Assembly (NCBI RefSeq): GCF_003987335.1
Contig: NZ_PIPK01000004.1
Span: 62,001-126,000 of the forward strand
DNA length: 64,000 nucleotides
DNA from: Aliidiomarina maris
Lineage (GTDB): Bacteria; Pseudomonadota; Gammaproteobacteria; Enterobacterales; Alteromonadaceae
Direction of reading: 5' to 3'
The notes under the pieces were generated by a model. It did not search any database. It saw only the letters and a list, made by a program, of their open reading frames with translations, and was not told the origin of the DNA. The translations under genes were made by a program, and so were the position numbers. Below, one piece after another: positions 28,928 through 38,947 of this stretch. How positions within the stretch are numbered: the first letter of the stretch is position 1; each line of letters starts with the position of its first letter.

Positions 28928-30795
28928 GTATGTGGGGAGGGCGCTTCGCGGCGCCCACAGCAGACATATTCAAGCGCTTCAACGACTCGCTGCCATTCGA
29001 TTATGTGTTAGCGCCGTTTGAGGTTGAAGCATCCAAAGCATGGGCCAAGGCACTGCAAGGCGCTGGTATTGTGAGCGCTGAGGAATGTGAAGCACTGATA
29101 GGTGGCTTGGAACAACTAGCCGACGAGTTGGCGCAAACACCTGATTTACCCGTGCGTGATCGGGCGGAAGACATCCACAGCTGGATAGAAGCTAAGTTGC
29201 AAGATACCCTTGGTGCGGTGGGTAAAAAGCTTCACACGGGGCGTAGCCGCAACGATTTGGTCGCGACGGACTTAAAATTGTGGCTCAAAGCACGCTTAGG
29301 TCATATTCAAGAGTCGCTACTCGGTTGTATTCAAGGCCTGTTGAAGTTCGCGCAGCTGCATCAACAAGCAGTAATTCCAGGCTACACCCATTTGCAGCGT
29401 GCTCAGCCGGTGTTAGTGGCGCATTGGGCGTTGGCTTATGTAGAAATGCTGGAACGCGATCACATGCGTTTACAAGCCTGTTTGAAGCATATGAACCAAT
29501 CACCACTGGGGTGTGGGGCATTGGCAGGAACGGGGTTAAATATTGACCGTGAAGCCTTGGCGCAGCAACTAGGTTTTGATAGCGCGAGTGAAAATAGCCT
29601 GGATGCGGTATCCGATCGTGATTTCGTTGTTGAGGCGCTGGCGCTTGCCAGCTTGTCGATGGTGCATTTATCACGCTTGTGTGAAGACGTGGTGTTCTAT
29701 TGCTCCGGCGAAGCTGGCTTCTTTAAACTTGGCGATGCGATTAGCAGTGGCTCTTCTTTGATGCCGCAAAAGAAAAACCCGGATGTATTCGAGCTGGTGC
29801 GTGGCAAGACCGGACGTGTTGCCGGTCACCTGCAAGCGATGTTGATGACGCTAAAAGGCTTGCCCCTGGCGTACAATAAAGACTTACAGGAAGATAAAGA
29901 ATGCTTGTTTGACGCGATGACCCAATGGCACGACGCGTTAAGTATTATTACTTACAGTCTTGGGCATATTGAAGTTGACCAGCAAGCGGGCCGTGATGCC
30001 GCTGAACTTGGTTACAGCAACGCGACGGACTTGGCAGATTATCTGGTTCGCCTTGGCGTGCCATTTCGTGATGCCCACGAACAAAGTGGTCAATTGGTGT
30101 TGCAGGCCATTGATAAAGGCTGTGCCCTAGGACAGCTTGAATTAGCTGAGATGCAGCGGATTAACCCAGATATTCAAGACGACGTATATGCGGTATTAGA
30201 GCTTGAAGCAGGTTTGCAGGCACGTGGCGCCCTTGGCGGCACCTCGCGTGCCCAGGTTGATGCTGCTTTGAAACGTGCAATGTTGCAATTTAATGCGCAA
30301 AAAGCCGAACTCAAGCAGGTACGTCAAGCACGTTTATCCGACGTAGATGCGATTCATGAATTGATCACCTATTGGACCGGTAAAGGCGAGCATTTACCGC
30401 GCCCGAAAGCTGATATCATGCAGGCGATTCATACATTTGCAGTGGTTGAGCAGGATCAGAAGGTCGTCGGTTGTAGCGCACTCTATGTCTATGGCACAGG
30501 CCTCGCTGAAATCCGCTCATTGGGCTTAAAGCCCGGGCTCGAAGGGCAGGGGCTGGGTGCAGCGCTGGTGCATTTTTTGATGGGGCAAGCCCGCGAGCTG
30601 CACATTAAACGTGTGATAGTACTGACTCGTGCGGCTGAGTTTTTCCGTCGCCTTGGGTTTAAAGACGCAGACAAATCACGCTGGCCTGAAAAAGTGATGA
30701 AAGACTGTGAATTATGTCCACGGCGGCATAACTGTGATGAATTTGGTTTGGAGTTTTGGATTACGCCACAGGAAGTGGTGCCAAAAGTCCGCTAA
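28924..30795 (+). CDS. argHA: Argininosuccinate lyase fused to N-acetylglutamate synthase
   Basis: This 623-residue protein carries two enzymes. Residues 1-460 are argininosuccinate lyase, with the superfamily signature [14 protein letters not shown] near 278 and [13 protein letters not shown] near 102. Residues about 470-623 form a GNAT acetyltransferase of the ArgA type ([20 protein letters not shown] is the CoA-binding part) that makes N-acetylglutamate, the first step of the pathway. It ends with a small cysteine cluster [10 protein letters not shown], seen in short ArgA enzymes. The fusion is known from Alteromonadales and Vibrionales, and explains why no separate argA is needed here. 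argE is not in the window. Confidence 0.95.
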   Translation: MSMWGGRFAAPTADIFKRFNDSLPFDYVLAPFEVEASKAWAKALQGAGIVSAEECEALIGGLEQLADELAQTPDLPVRDRAEDIHSWIEAKLQDTLGAVGKKLHTGRSRNDLVATDLKLWLKARLGHIQESLLGCIQGLLKFAQLHQQAVIPGYTHLQRAQPVLVAHWALAYVEMLERDHMRLQACLKHMNQSPLGCGALAGTGLNIDREALAQQLGFDSASENSLDAVSDRDFVVEALALASLSMVHLSRLCEDVVFYCSGEAGFFKLGDAISSGSSLMPQKKNPDVFELVRGKTGRVAGHLQAMLMTLKGLPLAYNKDLQEDKECLFDAMTQWHDALSIITYSLGHIEVDQQAGRDAAELGYSNATDLADYLVRLGVPFRDAHEQSGQLVLQAIDKGCALGQLELAEMQRINPDIQDDVYAVLELEAGLQARGALGGTSRAQVDAALKRAMLQFNAQKAELKQVRQARLSDVDAIHELITYWTGKGEHLPRPKADIMQAIHTFAVVEQDQKVVGCSALYVYGTGLAEIRSLGLKPGLEGQGLGAALVHFLMGQARELHIKRVIVLTRAAEFFRRLGFKDADKSRWPEKVMKDCELCPRRHNCDEFGLEFWITPQEVVPKVR

Positions 30796-30823
30796 ATATT
30801 GGTGAGAAGTTCGAGAGAGAGAA

Positions 30824-30856
30824 ACCGGCTGTGAGTATATTCACAGCCGGTATTTT
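30824..30856 (+). terminator. Terminator of the arg operon
   Basis: ACCGGCTGTGA at 30824-30834 pairs with TCACAGCCGGT at 30841-30851 around a 6-base loop, followed by ATTTTTAT. The stem is 11 perfect base pairs. A GAGAGAGAGA run precedes it. The reverse side has only three Ts, so it mainly serves argHA. Confidence 0.88.
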
Positions 30857-30870
30857 TATAAATAGCCGCG

Positions 30871-32271
30871 TTAAAAGTCAGCATTTTTAGGTGAACGTGG
30901 GTATGGAATAACGTCGCGAATATTGGTCATGCCGGTGACATACGCGACCAGGCGTTCAAAGCCCAAGCCGAACCCAGCATGCGGCACACTACCGTAACGA
31001 CGTAAATCGCGATACCAGCTATATTCCTCTGCAGGTAAATCCATCTCGCGTAAGCGCTTATCAAGTAGATCCAGACGTTCTTCACGGGCGCTGCCACCAA
31101 TGATTTCACCAATGCCTGGGGCTAACACGTCCATTGCTGCGACGGTTTTGCCATCATCGTTTTGACGCATATAAAACGCTTTAATGTCACGTGGGTAATT
31201 CTTCAAGATCACCGGTGCACCGACGTGTTCTTCAGCCAAATAGCGTTCATGCTCCGATTGCAAGTCAACCCCCCAAGCCACTGGGTAGTCAAACTGTTTG
31301 CCGCAGTTCTGCAGCACTTCAATGGCATCGGTGTAATCCATATGCACGAAATCATTGTCGATCACGTGTTGCAAACGGCTAATGGCTTGCTTGTCGATGC
31401 GCTCAGCAAAAAACGCCATGTCATCGGCACGTTCGTCGAGTACCGCTTTGAAAACAAATTTGAGCATGTCTTCCGCCAACTTGGCGACATCATTCAAATC
31501 GGCAAAAGCGACTTCAGGCTCGATCATCCAAAACTCAGCTAAGTGGCGGCTGGTGTTAGAATTCTCGGCACGGAATGTAGGACCAAAGGTATAAACCTTG
31601 GATAGCGATGATGCAAATGCTTCAACATTAAGTTGACCGGACACCGTCAAGAACGCCTCTTTACCAAAAAAGTCTTGGCTATAGTCGACTTGGCCTTTGT
31701 CATCTTTCGGTAGGTTTTGCATGTCCAGTGTGGATACACGGAATAGCTCGCCGGCACCTTCGGCATCACTCGTGGTAATGATTGGCGTGCTAATCCAATA
31801 GTAACCATGCTGGTGGAAGAAGCGGTGCACGGCTTGGGCTAGACAATGGCGTACGCGAGTCACCGCACCTGCAACGTTGGTGCGCGGACGTAAGTGTGCG
31901 AATTCACGTAGGTATTCCATGCTATGACGCTTAGGTGCCATCGGGTAGGTGTCAGGATCTTCAACCCAGCCGTACACGTGTACAGAACTGGCTTGGAGCT
32001 CAAAGTCCTGGCCTTGGCCCGCTGAAGCAGCAACAGTACCGGTAACTGCCACTGAACAGCCTGTCGTCAGTTTCTGCACTTCACTGCTGTAATTATCTAA
32101 GTCGCTCGGTACCACGGCTTGGATGGCATCAAAACATGATCCGTCATGTACGTTTACAAATGAAATGCCCGCTTTGGAATCGCGACGAGTCCGCACCCAG
32201 CCGCGCACAGTAACGGTTTCGCCCGCACTGTATTGGCCAGCAAGAACATCCTTAACAGCAGCGTATTGCAT
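30871..32271 (-). CDS. asnS: Asparaginyl-tRNA synthetase
   Basis: AsnS charges tRNA-Asn. The 466-residue class IIb enzyme has an N-terminal OB-fold anticodon-binding domain (about 17-100), motif 2 in [19 protein letters not shown] near 220, and motif 3 in [15 protein letters not shown] near 435. It ends RSPKNADF, like E. coli AsnS. It converges on argHA. Confidence 0.97.
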   Translation of the reverse strand: MQYAAVKDVLAGQYSAGETVTVRGWVRTRRDSKAGISFVNVHDGSCFDAIQAVVPSDLDNYSSEVQKLTTGCSVAVTGTVAASAGQGQDFELQASSVHVYGWVEDPDTYPMAPKRHSMEYLREFAHLRPRTNVAGAVTRVRHCLAQAVHRFFHQHGYYWISTPIITTSDAEGAGELFRVSTLDMQNLPKDDKGQVDYSQDFFGKEAFLTVSGQLNVEAFASSLSKVYTFGPTFRAENSNTSRHLAEFWMIEPEVAFADLNDVAKLAEDMLKFVFKAVLDERADDMAFFAERIDKQAISRLQHVIDNDFVHMDYTDAIEVLQNCGKQFDYPVAWGVDLQSEHERYLAEEHVGAPVILKNYPRDIKAFYMRQNDDGKTVAAMDVLAPGIGEIIGGSAREERLDLLDKRLREMDLPAEEYSWYRDLRRYGSVPHAGFGLGFERLVAYVTGMTNIRDVIPYPRSPKNADF

Positions 32272-32323
32272 TAAAAGGTTACTCCAATGGTAAAGATTAC
32301 TAGTTTTAAGTCTTTGGGCTGCT

Positions 32324-32351
32324 ATGTTACCGCGCTTTACGCTAGACTCAA
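32324..32351 (-). promoter_or_regulatory. Possible asnS promoter
   Basis: On the minus strand TTGAGT (32351-32346) and TAACAT (32329-32324) are 16 bases apart, each with four of six consensus bases. A start near 32316 would give a leader of about 45 bases. Confidence 0.45.
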
Positions 32352-32429
32352 GTGGATAAAGCAGTAAAAGCGAGCAAAATTAACAAAAACTAGTATCTGA
32401 AGGTGTAATTACTTCAAGGAATCGTAGGC

Positions 32430-32864
32430 ATGGCTACTACAAGAACACCGCAGCGAGGGCAACCTAAGAGCTCGCGATCGAGTCGACGCACCCGTGCTAA
32501 AAATGCTGTCGCGCCAAGTACCGTCATGCGCCTCATCATTCTTAACAAGACGCTCGGGGTATTAAGCTTAATCGGCTGGGTATTTTTTATTATTGCGTTG
32601 TACATGTTCCACTACGCTACCCCAGACCCCGATAATTTCTACGACACTATTTTAGATACACGCCCCAACGCATCATGGGACGCAACCTATGCGGATATGT
32701 TTATATTCTTCATGAGCGTCGGCATATTGGTGAGCTTAGTCGCGCTGGCGCTGAACATTTATCTGTATCGTGCTAAACGCACTCATATTTGGGTCAATTT
32801 AATGTTATTGCTGGCGACCGGTGCTGGTATTTTAGGTTACTTTATTCGTGCCTATAGCAGCTAG
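32430..32864 (+). CDS. Uncharacterised membrane protein with basic N-terminus
   Basis: I do not recognise this 144-residue protein. It opens with a basic, polar stretch of about 30 residues (Arg, Lys, Ser rich), followed by three likely membrane helices: about 43-63 (GVLSLIGWVFFIIALYMF), 88-110 (MFIFFMSVGILVSLVALAL) and 119-140 (IWVNLMLLLATGAGILGYF). A short loop with several Asp residues lies between the first two. CAAGGAATC precedes the ATG by 6 to 12 bases. It has no obvious link to asnS (divergent) or bioA (convergent). The reading frame looks real: hydrophobic pattern, ribosome binding site and no overlap with neighbours. Confidence 0.8.
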   Translation: MATTRTPQRGQPKSSRSSRRTRAKNAVAPSTVMRLIILNKTLGVLSLIGWVFFIIALYMFHYATPDPDNFYDTILDTRPNASWDATYADMFIFFMSVGILVSLVALALNIYLYRAKRTHIWVNLMLLLATGAGILGYFIRAYSS

Positions 32865-32868
32865 CCAA

Positions 32869-32922
32869 TTACCGCCGCTGCCTAAACTTCGGAACTAGCT
32901 AATTCGAACATCGCGGCGGTAA
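32869..32922. other. Perfect 10-bp inverted repeat across the bioA stop
   Basis: TTACCGCCGC at 32869-32878 is the exact reverse complement of GCGGCGGTAA at 32913-32922. The arms lie 34 bases apart and enclose the last codons and stop of bioA. The transcripts of both convergent genes could fold here. No T-run follows on either side, so it may be a processing or stabilising hairpin. Confidence 0.45.
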
Positions 32923-34177
32923 GCTGACTGAGTTGCTGAGCGCTGATGATGTAAGGTGGCATTACATACAGAAGCTTGCCAAATGGCCGGATCCAAACGC
33001 CGCGTTCGACTAACAACTTCTGCGCGTTTGCAACGTTCAATGCTTGTTTCATTTCAACCACGCCAATCGCACCGAATACCCGTACGTCTGCCACACTAGA
33101 TAAGTCCCTGCACGGGGCTAGTTCAACTTCAAGCTGGGCTGAGATGCTCGCGACTTGGGCTTGCCATGCACCCGTTGCGACAATATCTAAACTGGCACAC
33201 GCCACCGCGCATGCAAGCGGATTCCCCATGAACGTGGGGCCATGCATTAATGCACCTCCGCCAAGGCCTTGGCCAATGGTGTTGGCAATTTGGCGCGTGG
33301 CCAGAGTCGCTGCCAAGGTCATATAACCACCACTCAATGCTTTACCGACACACATAATGTCGGGCTTGATACCTGCATGTTCGCAGGCAAACAAAGCACC
33401 GGTACGGCCAAAACCTGTGGCAATTTCATCGCAGATTAAAAGCACATCAAAGCGGTCACATAGCGCGCGGACTTCAGTAAGGTATTGCGGATGATAAAAC
33501 CGCATACCACCTGCGCCCTGAACAATGGGTTCCAAAATAACGGCCGCCAAACTCTGATGCTTACTCTCAATTAGCGTTCGAAAATCAGCGATATCACTTG
33601 GGTCCCAAGGGTCGTTGGGGGTCAATTGTGGTGGTTCGGCAAACCAATGTTTAGGCAGTACGCCTTGGAACAAGCCGTGCATGCCGTTAACTGGGTCGCA
33701 TACCGACATAGCGGCAAAGGTATCACCATGGTAGCCGCCACGGATGGTCAGCAATTGGTTCTTATGTGCTTGGTCGCGACTTACCTGATACTGCAGCGCC
33801 ATTTTTATCGCTACTTCCACACTGACTGAACCGGAATCAGCCAGGAATACCGCATCAAGGTTGTCTGGGGTCATCGCGACTAAGCGCCGACCTAATTCAA
33901 TAGCGCTTTTATGGGTAATGCCACCGAACATGACGTGGCTCATACGCTGGCTTTGGGTTAGTAAAGCTTGGTTGAGTGTAGGGTGGTTGTAGCCATGAAT
34001 GGCCGCCCACCATGACGACATGCCATCAATCAGCTGACGCCCGTCGGTTAACTCAAGGGTCACACCTTCGGCGCGCTCGACCGCATAGCATGGCAACGGG
34101 TTAAGCAGCGAGGTGTAGGGGTGCCATAAGTGTTGCTGGTCGAAGTCTAAATCAGCGGGTGTGCAAAATTCATCCAT
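32882..34177 (-). CDS. bioA: Adenosylmethionine-8-amino-7-oxononanoate aminotransferase
   Basis: BioA moves an amino group from SAM to KAPA to make DAPA, the third-last step of biotin synthesis. The 431-residue class III aminotransferase has the N-terminal motif [26 protein letters not shown] near 55, [13 protein letters not shown] near 250 and the PLP lysine in [10 protein letters not shown] near 282. It is transcribed away from bioB, with a shared control region of 91 bases between the two starts. Confidence 0.95.
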   Translation of the reverse strand: MDEFCTPADLDFDQQHLWHPYTSLLNPLPCYAVERAEGVTLELTDGRQLIDGMSSWWAAIHGYNHPTLNQALLTQSQRMSHVMFGGITHKSAIELGRRLVAMTPDNLDAVFLADSGSVSVEVAIKMALQYQVSRDQAHKNQLLTIRGGYHGDTFAAMSVCDPVNGMHGLFQGVLPKHWFAEPPQLTPNDPWDPSDIADFRTLIESKHQSLAAVILEPIVQGAGGMRFYHPQYLTEVRALCDRFDVLLICDEIATGFGRTGALFACEHAGIKPDIMCVGKALSGGYMTLAATLATRQIANTIGQGLGGGALMHGPTFMGNPLACAVACASLDIVATGAWQAQVASISAQLEVELAPCRDLSSVADVRVFGAIGVVEMKQALNVANAQKLLVERGVWIRPFGKLLYVMPPYIISAQQLSQLTAAMFELASSEV

Positions 34178-34210
34178 AAGTTAACTTATTTGGTTGTAAA
34201 TAGTTGACAG
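34178..34210. promoter_or_regulatory. Possible BirA operator and bioB promoter
   Basis: AGTTAACT (34179-34186) and AGTTGACA (34202-34209) form an imperfect inverted repeat with arms about 15 bases apart, the layout of the E. coli BirA operator between bioA and bioB, though the bases differ from the E. coli consensus. The right arm contains a perfect -35 box TTGACA at 34204-34209 facing bioB; a weak -10, TAAGCT, lies at 34226-34231. Confidence 0.45.
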
Positions 34211-34268
34211 TGTACCCTCGGTGCTTAAGCTATGTCGATACATACACGCACAACAACAAGTGATCTTT

Positions 34269-35348
34269 ATGACTGATAACGCACCGCGCTGGACTCGCAG
34301 CCAAGTTGAAGGCTTGTTTGCCAAGCCATTTATGGACCTTATTTTTGACGCACAACAAGTGCATCGTGCGCACTTTAAGCCGAATCAAGTGCAGGTGAGC
34401 ACATTGTTGTCGATTAAGACGGGGGCATGCCCGGAAGATTGCAAATATTGTCCACAAAGTGCGCGTTATGACACGGGTTTGGAAAAAGAGCGTTTGATGG
34501 AAGTCGAGAAGGTACTTGAGGCCGCCAAACGAGCCAAAGACATAGGTTCGACGCGGTTTTGTATGGGGGCTGCGTGGCGTAACCCTAAAGACCGTGACAT
34601 GCCTTATATTATCAAAATGATTGAAGGGGTGCGTGAACTAGGCATGGAAACTTGCATGACCTTGGGTATGTTAACGCGCGAACAAGCGATGGTTTTAAAA
34701 CAAGCGGGCTTAGATTACTACAACCATAATCTGGATACTTCAGAGTCGTATTACGAGCAGATTATCACCACTCGTACCTATGCTGACCGCATCAACACCC
34801 TCGACAATGTGCGTGGTGCTGGAATGAAAGTGTGTTCAGGTGGCATCGTTGGTATGGGCGAAGAAGCCCAAGACCGTGTTGGATTATTGCTCGCGTTGGC
34901 AAACCTTGAACAGCCCCCTGAAAGTGTGCCGATCAATATGTTGGTCAAAGTGCCCGGCACACCAATGGCTGACGTTGAAGATCTCGACCCGTTTGATTTC
35001 ATTCGTTGTATCGCGGTAGCCCGTATTCTAATGCCTAACTCTCATGTGCGTTTGTCGGCTGGCCGCGAGGCGATGAACGAGCAGATGCAGGCACTTTGTT
35101 TTATGGCGGGTGCGAATTCAATTTTTTATGGGGAAAAGTTACTCACCACAGGAAACCCTGACGCTGAACGTGACCAATTGTTGTTTGCGCGCTTGGGTAT
35201 CGAACCAGAAGCCGTTGCTGGTTATGACGATGAGGTTCACACCGCGGTGGCGATGGAAGCCGTCGCAGCAAGCCAGCAAAGTGCTGAGCCAGAGCTGTTT
35301 TACCCAGCTAAGCACACAACCAACACGAGCGTAAAACGCGCATCGTAA
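34269..35348 (+). CDS. bioB: Biotin synthase
   Basis: BioB inserts sulfur into dethiobiotin, a radical-SAM reaction. From ATG 34269 the product is 359 residues, near the E. coli length of 346. The radical-SAM cysteines are in [11 protein letters not shown] near residue 55, GMGE is near 195, and [17 protein letters not shown] near 262 holds the Arg that binds the second iron-sulfur cluster. The frame is open back to a GTG at 34221, but the added residues have no counterpart in E. coli BioB. Confidence 0.95.
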   Translation: MTDNAPRWTRSQVEGLFAKPFMDLIFDAQQVHRAHFKPNQVQVSTLLSIKTGACPEDCKYCPQSARYDTGLEKERLMEVEKVLEAAKRAKDIGSTRFCMGAAWRNPKDRDMPYIIKMIEGVRELGMETCMTLGMLTREQAMVLKQAGLDYYNHNLDTSESYYEQIITTRTYADRINTLDNVRGAGMKVCSGGIVGMGEEAQDRVGLLLALANLEQPPESVPINMLVKVPGTPMADVEDLDPFDFIRCIAVARILMPNSHVRLSAGREAMNEQMQALCFMAGANSIFYGEKLLTTGNPDAERDQLLFARLGIEPEAVAGYDDEVHTAVAMEAVAASQQSAEPELFYPAKHTTNTSVKRAS

Positions 35349-35368
35349 TGCGGTAAGAGAGACCTTTA

Positions 35369-36556
35369 GTGAGCACTAAGCCAAATTGGCAAGCAACACT
35401 GTCTGCGCTTCATGAACAACGCAAAGCTCAAGGGCTTTGGCGTCAGCCGTTAGCATTGCAAGCACACGAGCTTAACTTCTGTAGCAACGATTACTTAGGG
35501 TTAAGTCAGCACCCCAAGGTCGTGTCGGCGTACCAAACTGGGTTGGCGGCATATGGTTGTGGTAGCGGTGGCAGCCCGCTGATTAGTGGGTTTCACACGC
35601 CGCACCAGCGCCTTAGTGAGCGCTTGGCTGATTGGTTAGGGCGAGACGCAGTGTTACTTACCACTAGTGGCTATGCGGCCAACTATGCGGTGGCAGCGGG
35701 GTTATCGTCATTATCACCCCATTATTGGTTTGATAAGCGCAACCATGCGTCGATGTATGACGCAGTTAAGCATGATAGTGGCGCCAACCAGCGCTTGGCG
35801 CGCTTTCGCCACAACGATACTGCACACTTAACCCAGCAGCTCGCGCGTCAGCAGCAAACCCTTGCAGCACCGCTGGCGTCAGCTACGGTGATTGCATCGG
35901 AGGGAGTGTTCAGCATGGACGGTGACGTTGCACCAATGCGTGATTTAGTGGCACTGAAACAAACCCAAGCCAACGCCTTGCTGTGGGTCGATGATGCCCA
36001 CGGTTTAGGTGTGATGGGCGATGATGGTGCAGGGGTGTGTGGTCAATTCAATGCGCAGCAGGTTGAAGTCGTCACTGCGACCTTCGGTAAGGCGTTTGGT
36101 TTGCATGGCGCCATGGTTGTGGGTAGCCATGAACTGATCGCATCATGCTGGCAGCATGCCAGACATTTTATTTACAGCACCGGCTTTGGGCCTGCACAAG
36201 CCTGCGCGATCGAGCAGGCCATGCAAGTGATTCGTGATGAGCCTGAATGGCGCAGACAATTAAAGCTAAATATTGATTACTTCAAACAAGGCCTGTTACA
36301 GCTCGGTTGGCGCTCAAGTAGTGAAAATGCAGGTTTGAATCATGCGATTCAGCCGATTCAGATTGGCGACATTGCTACAACACAGCGTATTAGCATGCAG
36401 TTAGCCAATGCTCAGATCCGCTGTGTGCCGATTCGCCCACCCACAGTACCGGCCACTCAAACGGGTTTGCGCGTGACCTTATCCGCGCGACATAGTCGCG
36501 GTGATCTAGATAGGTTTCTTGACACCTTAGGCACACCTCAGCAATGGGAACTTTAG
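35369..36556 (+). CDS. bioF: 8-amino-7-oxononanoate synthase
   Basis: BioF condenses pimeloyl-ACP with alanine using PLP. The 395-residue product has NFCSNDYLGLSQHP near residue 34, SGSGGSPLISGFH-like GCGSGGSPLISG near 65, ASEGVFSMDGDVAP near 173, WVDDAHGLGVMG near 203 and the PLP lysine in ATFGKAFGLHGA near 238. The start is GTG 35369 after AAGAGAGACC. It lies 20 bases after bioB and four bases before bioC. Confidence 0.95.
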   Translation: MSTKPNWQATLSALHEQRKAQGLWRQPLALQAHELNFCSNDYLGLSQHPKVVSAYQTGLAAYGCGSGGSPLISGFHTPHQRLSERLADWLGRDAVLLTTSGYAANYAVAAGLSSLSPHYWFDKRNHASMYDAVKHDSGANQRLARFRHNDTAHLTQQLARQQQTLAAPLASATVIASEGVFSMDGDVAPMRDLVALKQTQANALLWVDDAHGLGVMGDDGAGVCGQFNAQQVEVVTATFGKAFGLHGAMVVGSHELIASCWQHARHFIYSTGFGPAQACAIEQAMQVIRDEPEWRRQLKLNIDYFKQGLLQLGWRSSSENAGLNHAIQPIQIGDIATTQRISMQLANAQIRCVPIRPPTVPATQTGLRVTLSARHSRGDLDRFLDTLGTPQQWEL

Positions 36557-36559
36557 GCA

Positions 36560-37387
36560 GTGAATGACCAGTTAAAGCTATCGGTCGCGCGCAGTTTTGA
36601 CCGTGCCAGCCAAACCTATAGTGAGCATGGGCATTTACAGCGCCAGGTCAGCAACATGCTATTGCAACGCATGGCTCGGGTGTATGAGGCGCAGCCGAAA
36701 GCTTCGTGCTTACTCGATTTAGGCTGCGGCCCTGGGGTTAACTTAGATGTTTTGTCGACTTACTGTGCACAGTATATCGGTTTAGACTTAAGCGCTGAGA
36801 TGTTGCGTCAAAGCCAACGCTTGCAGGATGCTAAGCTGATGGCAATCGAAACCGGTGATACGCGCGCTAGCTGTCGTTGGGTGCAGGCGGATATGGATGC
36901 ATTACCAATAGCGCCGGCAAGTCTCGATATTATATTTTCAAATTTAGCCGTGCAGTGGAGTAGCCAGCCAAAACCATTACTACAGCGTTTGGTCGATTGT
37001 CTGCGCCCCGGCGGTCATGCGTTCATTAGCACATTAATCAGCGGCGGTATGCAACCGCTGGCTGACTTACGTGCCAGTATCGATGGCAAACAGCAAGTTA
37101 ACTCACAATTGGACTTGCAGCAATGGCAACAGATGTTACCCAATAGTGCAACGGTTGACGTGCAATGGGTGCCATCTCGAGTGACGGTTTATAGCCCCAC
37201 GCTACGCCAATTACTAGGCGATATTCGAGGTGTAGGCGCCAATGTCCAAACCCACCAAGCACGTGCGCTGACACCCCGCCTATATAGGCAACTCATGCAG
37301 CATTACGAAGATTTTCGTGAACCATCTGGACTGCCATTACACTATGAAGTGCTATGTATTTATATTAACAAAGCAGTCAGCTGTTAA
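36560..37387 (+). CDS. bioC: Malonyl-ACP O-methyltransferase
   Basis: BioC methylates malonyl-ACP to start the pimeloyl chain on the fatty acid machinery. The 275-residue product begins VARSFDRASQTYSEHGHLQR, typical of BioC, and has the SAM-binding motif LLDLGCGPGVNL near residue 51 and SNLAVQWSSQP near 130. The start is GTG. No bioH is present in the window, so the demethylating esterase must be elsewhere. Confidence 0.93.
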   Translation: MNDQLKLSVARSFDRASQTYSEHGHLQRQVSNMLLQRMARVYEAQPKASCLLDLGCGPGVNLDVLSTYCAQYIGLDLSAEMLRQSQRLQDAKLMAIETGDTRASCRWVQADMDALPIAPASLDIIFSNLAVQWSSQPKPLLQRLVDCLRPGGHAFISTLISGGMQPLADLRASIDGKQQVNSQLDLQQWQQMLPNSATVDVQWVPSRVTVYSPTLRQLLGDIRGVGANVQTHQARALTPRLYRQLMQHYEDFREPSGLPLHYEVLCIYINKAVSC

Positions 37388-37408
37388 CCTTGGTGATGAT
37401 AAAAAATC

Positions 37409-38200
37409 ATGATGAAATGTGTATTTGTAACCGGTACTGATACTGACTGTGGTAAAACCCATGTAGTAGTGTCGATTATTAAAAGCCTGCAGGAAGAGTG
37501 TCTACTAACATGCGGGTTTAAGCCCATTGCAAGTGGTGCACGTGCGGCGTCTAAAGCCGATGTACAGTCACTACATGCAGTGGCGCTCGGTGATATGGTG
37601 AATGAAGATGCGGTGCGTCTTTCCAATGCAAGTCAATTAAACATTCCTTACGCGACGCTAAACCCATACTGTTTAGAGCCCGCGATTGCGCCCCATGTTG
37701 CAGCTTTGGAAGCTGGTATCGAAGTGTCGCATACTGAGTTTGATGCTGCCTTTGAGCGACTGCGTCACACACACGCTTTGAAAACGCCAATCCATAACGG
37801 TAAACAAAGCGCTCAACCTGATGTGGTGGTAGTTGAGGGTGCGGGTGGCTGGTGTGTTCCCCTGAATCCTCGTGAAACCATTGCCGATTGGGCGGTAGCA
37901 CATAACATGCCGGTGATCATTGTGGTTGGTCTTAAGCTAGGTTGTATCAACCATGCATTGTTGACCGCGCAAGCTGTGTTGGCATCGGGCGCGCCGCTGG
38001 TTGGTTGGGTAGCGAACCAAGTCTCAGCGCAGCCAATGAGCCGCCAAGCGGAGACATTAGCCTATCTTGAGGCCCATATGCCGGTAGAGCGCTTAGTGAC
38101 CCTTGGCTATAGCCCTGACGATACCTCCGCTTGGCCTGCTCCAGCCCGTCAGCGTTTAATTAAAGCCATTGGCTGCAATCGCGCTGAGGCGTCAGCTTAA
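37409..38200 (+). CDS. bioD: Dethiobiotin synthetase
   Basis: BioD closes the ureido ring of dethiobiotin with CO2 and ATP. The 263-residue product begins with the P-loop FVTGTDTDCGKTH, has GFKPIASG near residue 36, and VVEGAGGWCVPLN near 140. A second ATG at 37412 is an equal start candidate. Its last 41 bases overlap the 3' end of pepE on the other strand. It ends the bioB-F-C-D operon. Confidence 0.94.
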   Translation: MMKCVFVTGTDTDCGKTHVVVSIIKSLQEECLLTCGFKPIASGARAASKADVQSLHAVALGDMVNEDAVRLSNASQLNIPYATLNPYCLEPAIAPHVAALEAGIEVSHTEFDAAFERLRHTHALKTPIHNGKQSAQPDVVVVEGAGGWCVPLNPRETIADWAVAHNMPVIIVVGLKLGCINHALLTAQAVLASGAPLVGWVANQVSAQPMSRQAETLAYLEAHMPVERLVTLGYSPDDTSAWPAPARQRLIKAIGCNRAEASA

Positions 38201-38870
38201 GTTTGCGCTCGCGGGTAAATACATAACCGGGTTTGTGACCGAGCAACTGCATGCGCTTGCCTTCAATCTTGAGCGCGGTCCCTTCTTGAATGGCTAACAC
38301 AGGTGTGTGCGGGTCAAACTGATTGAACTCAGCGAGGCGCTGATCGCGTGTCTCGCCATGGAATCCTGCAGGCACAAAATCTGTGTAATGCGGGTTGAGC
38401 TGAAATGGTACCAACTTAAGCGCACTAAACGAGGGCGGCTGGACGATTGGCATATCGTTGGTGGTGCGAATGCTAAGCCCCGCGATATTAGAGCCTGCAC
38501 TCCAGCCCGCATAAGGCGTTCCTTGCTGTACTTTGCGGCGAATTAAATCGAGCAGCCCGAGCTGATACAAGGTATTCAGCAGCACGAAAGTATTGCCGCC
38601 ACCCACTGCAATCGCTTTGGCGTCGCGAATGGCTTGTTTGGGGCATGCAAAACTTTCGATACCACGCACTTTAATCGATGTATCTGCGAGCGCGTGTTGG
38701 ACTTTGGCGGTGTAATCTTGGTGAGAAATGGTTACCCCTGCGTAGGGTATGAACAAGAGCTCAGCGCCATCGATATGATCCTCAAGCCAAGCTTTGGCAT
38801 GGGTTAGATAACCTGTGTCATCAGCTTTAGAGGCGCTGATCAAGAGTAAGCGGGAAGATCCTGAAGACAT
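38160..38870 (-). CDS. pepE: Peptidase E (alpha-aspartyl dipeptidase)
   Basis: PepE cleaves dipeptides with N-terminal aspartate and is a cytoplasmic serine peptidase of family S51. The 236-residue product has the catalytic Ser in YAGWSAGSNIAG near residue 123, preceded by VGGGNTFVLL near 88, and INPHYTDF-like LNPHYTDFVP near 160 with the His. Its C-terminal codons overlap bioD tail to tail by 41 bases. Confidence 0.92.
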   Translation of the reverse strand: MSSGSSRLLLISASKADDTGYLTHAKAWLEDHIDGAELLFIPYAGVTISHQDYTAKVQHALADTSIKVRGIESFACPKQAIRDAKAIAVGGGNTFVLLNTLYQLGLLDLIRRKVQQGTPYAGWSAGSNIAGLSIRTTNDMPIVQPPSFSALKLVPFQLNPHYTDFVPAGFHGETRDQRLAEFNQFDPHTPVLAIQEGTALKIEGKRMQLLGHKPGYVFTRERKLKLTPQRDCSQWL

Positions 38871-38947
38871 GTGTGAACACCTTTGAAGGAAACAAAGGCG
38901 TAAGGGTAACTGAACCTTATAGTTCCATACAATATCGTAGTTAGTGA

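Noticed and set aside
29285-29674. 129-codon minus-strand frame inside argHA
   Set aside because: It overlaps well-conserved argininosuccinate lyase sequence and has no family match or start signal.
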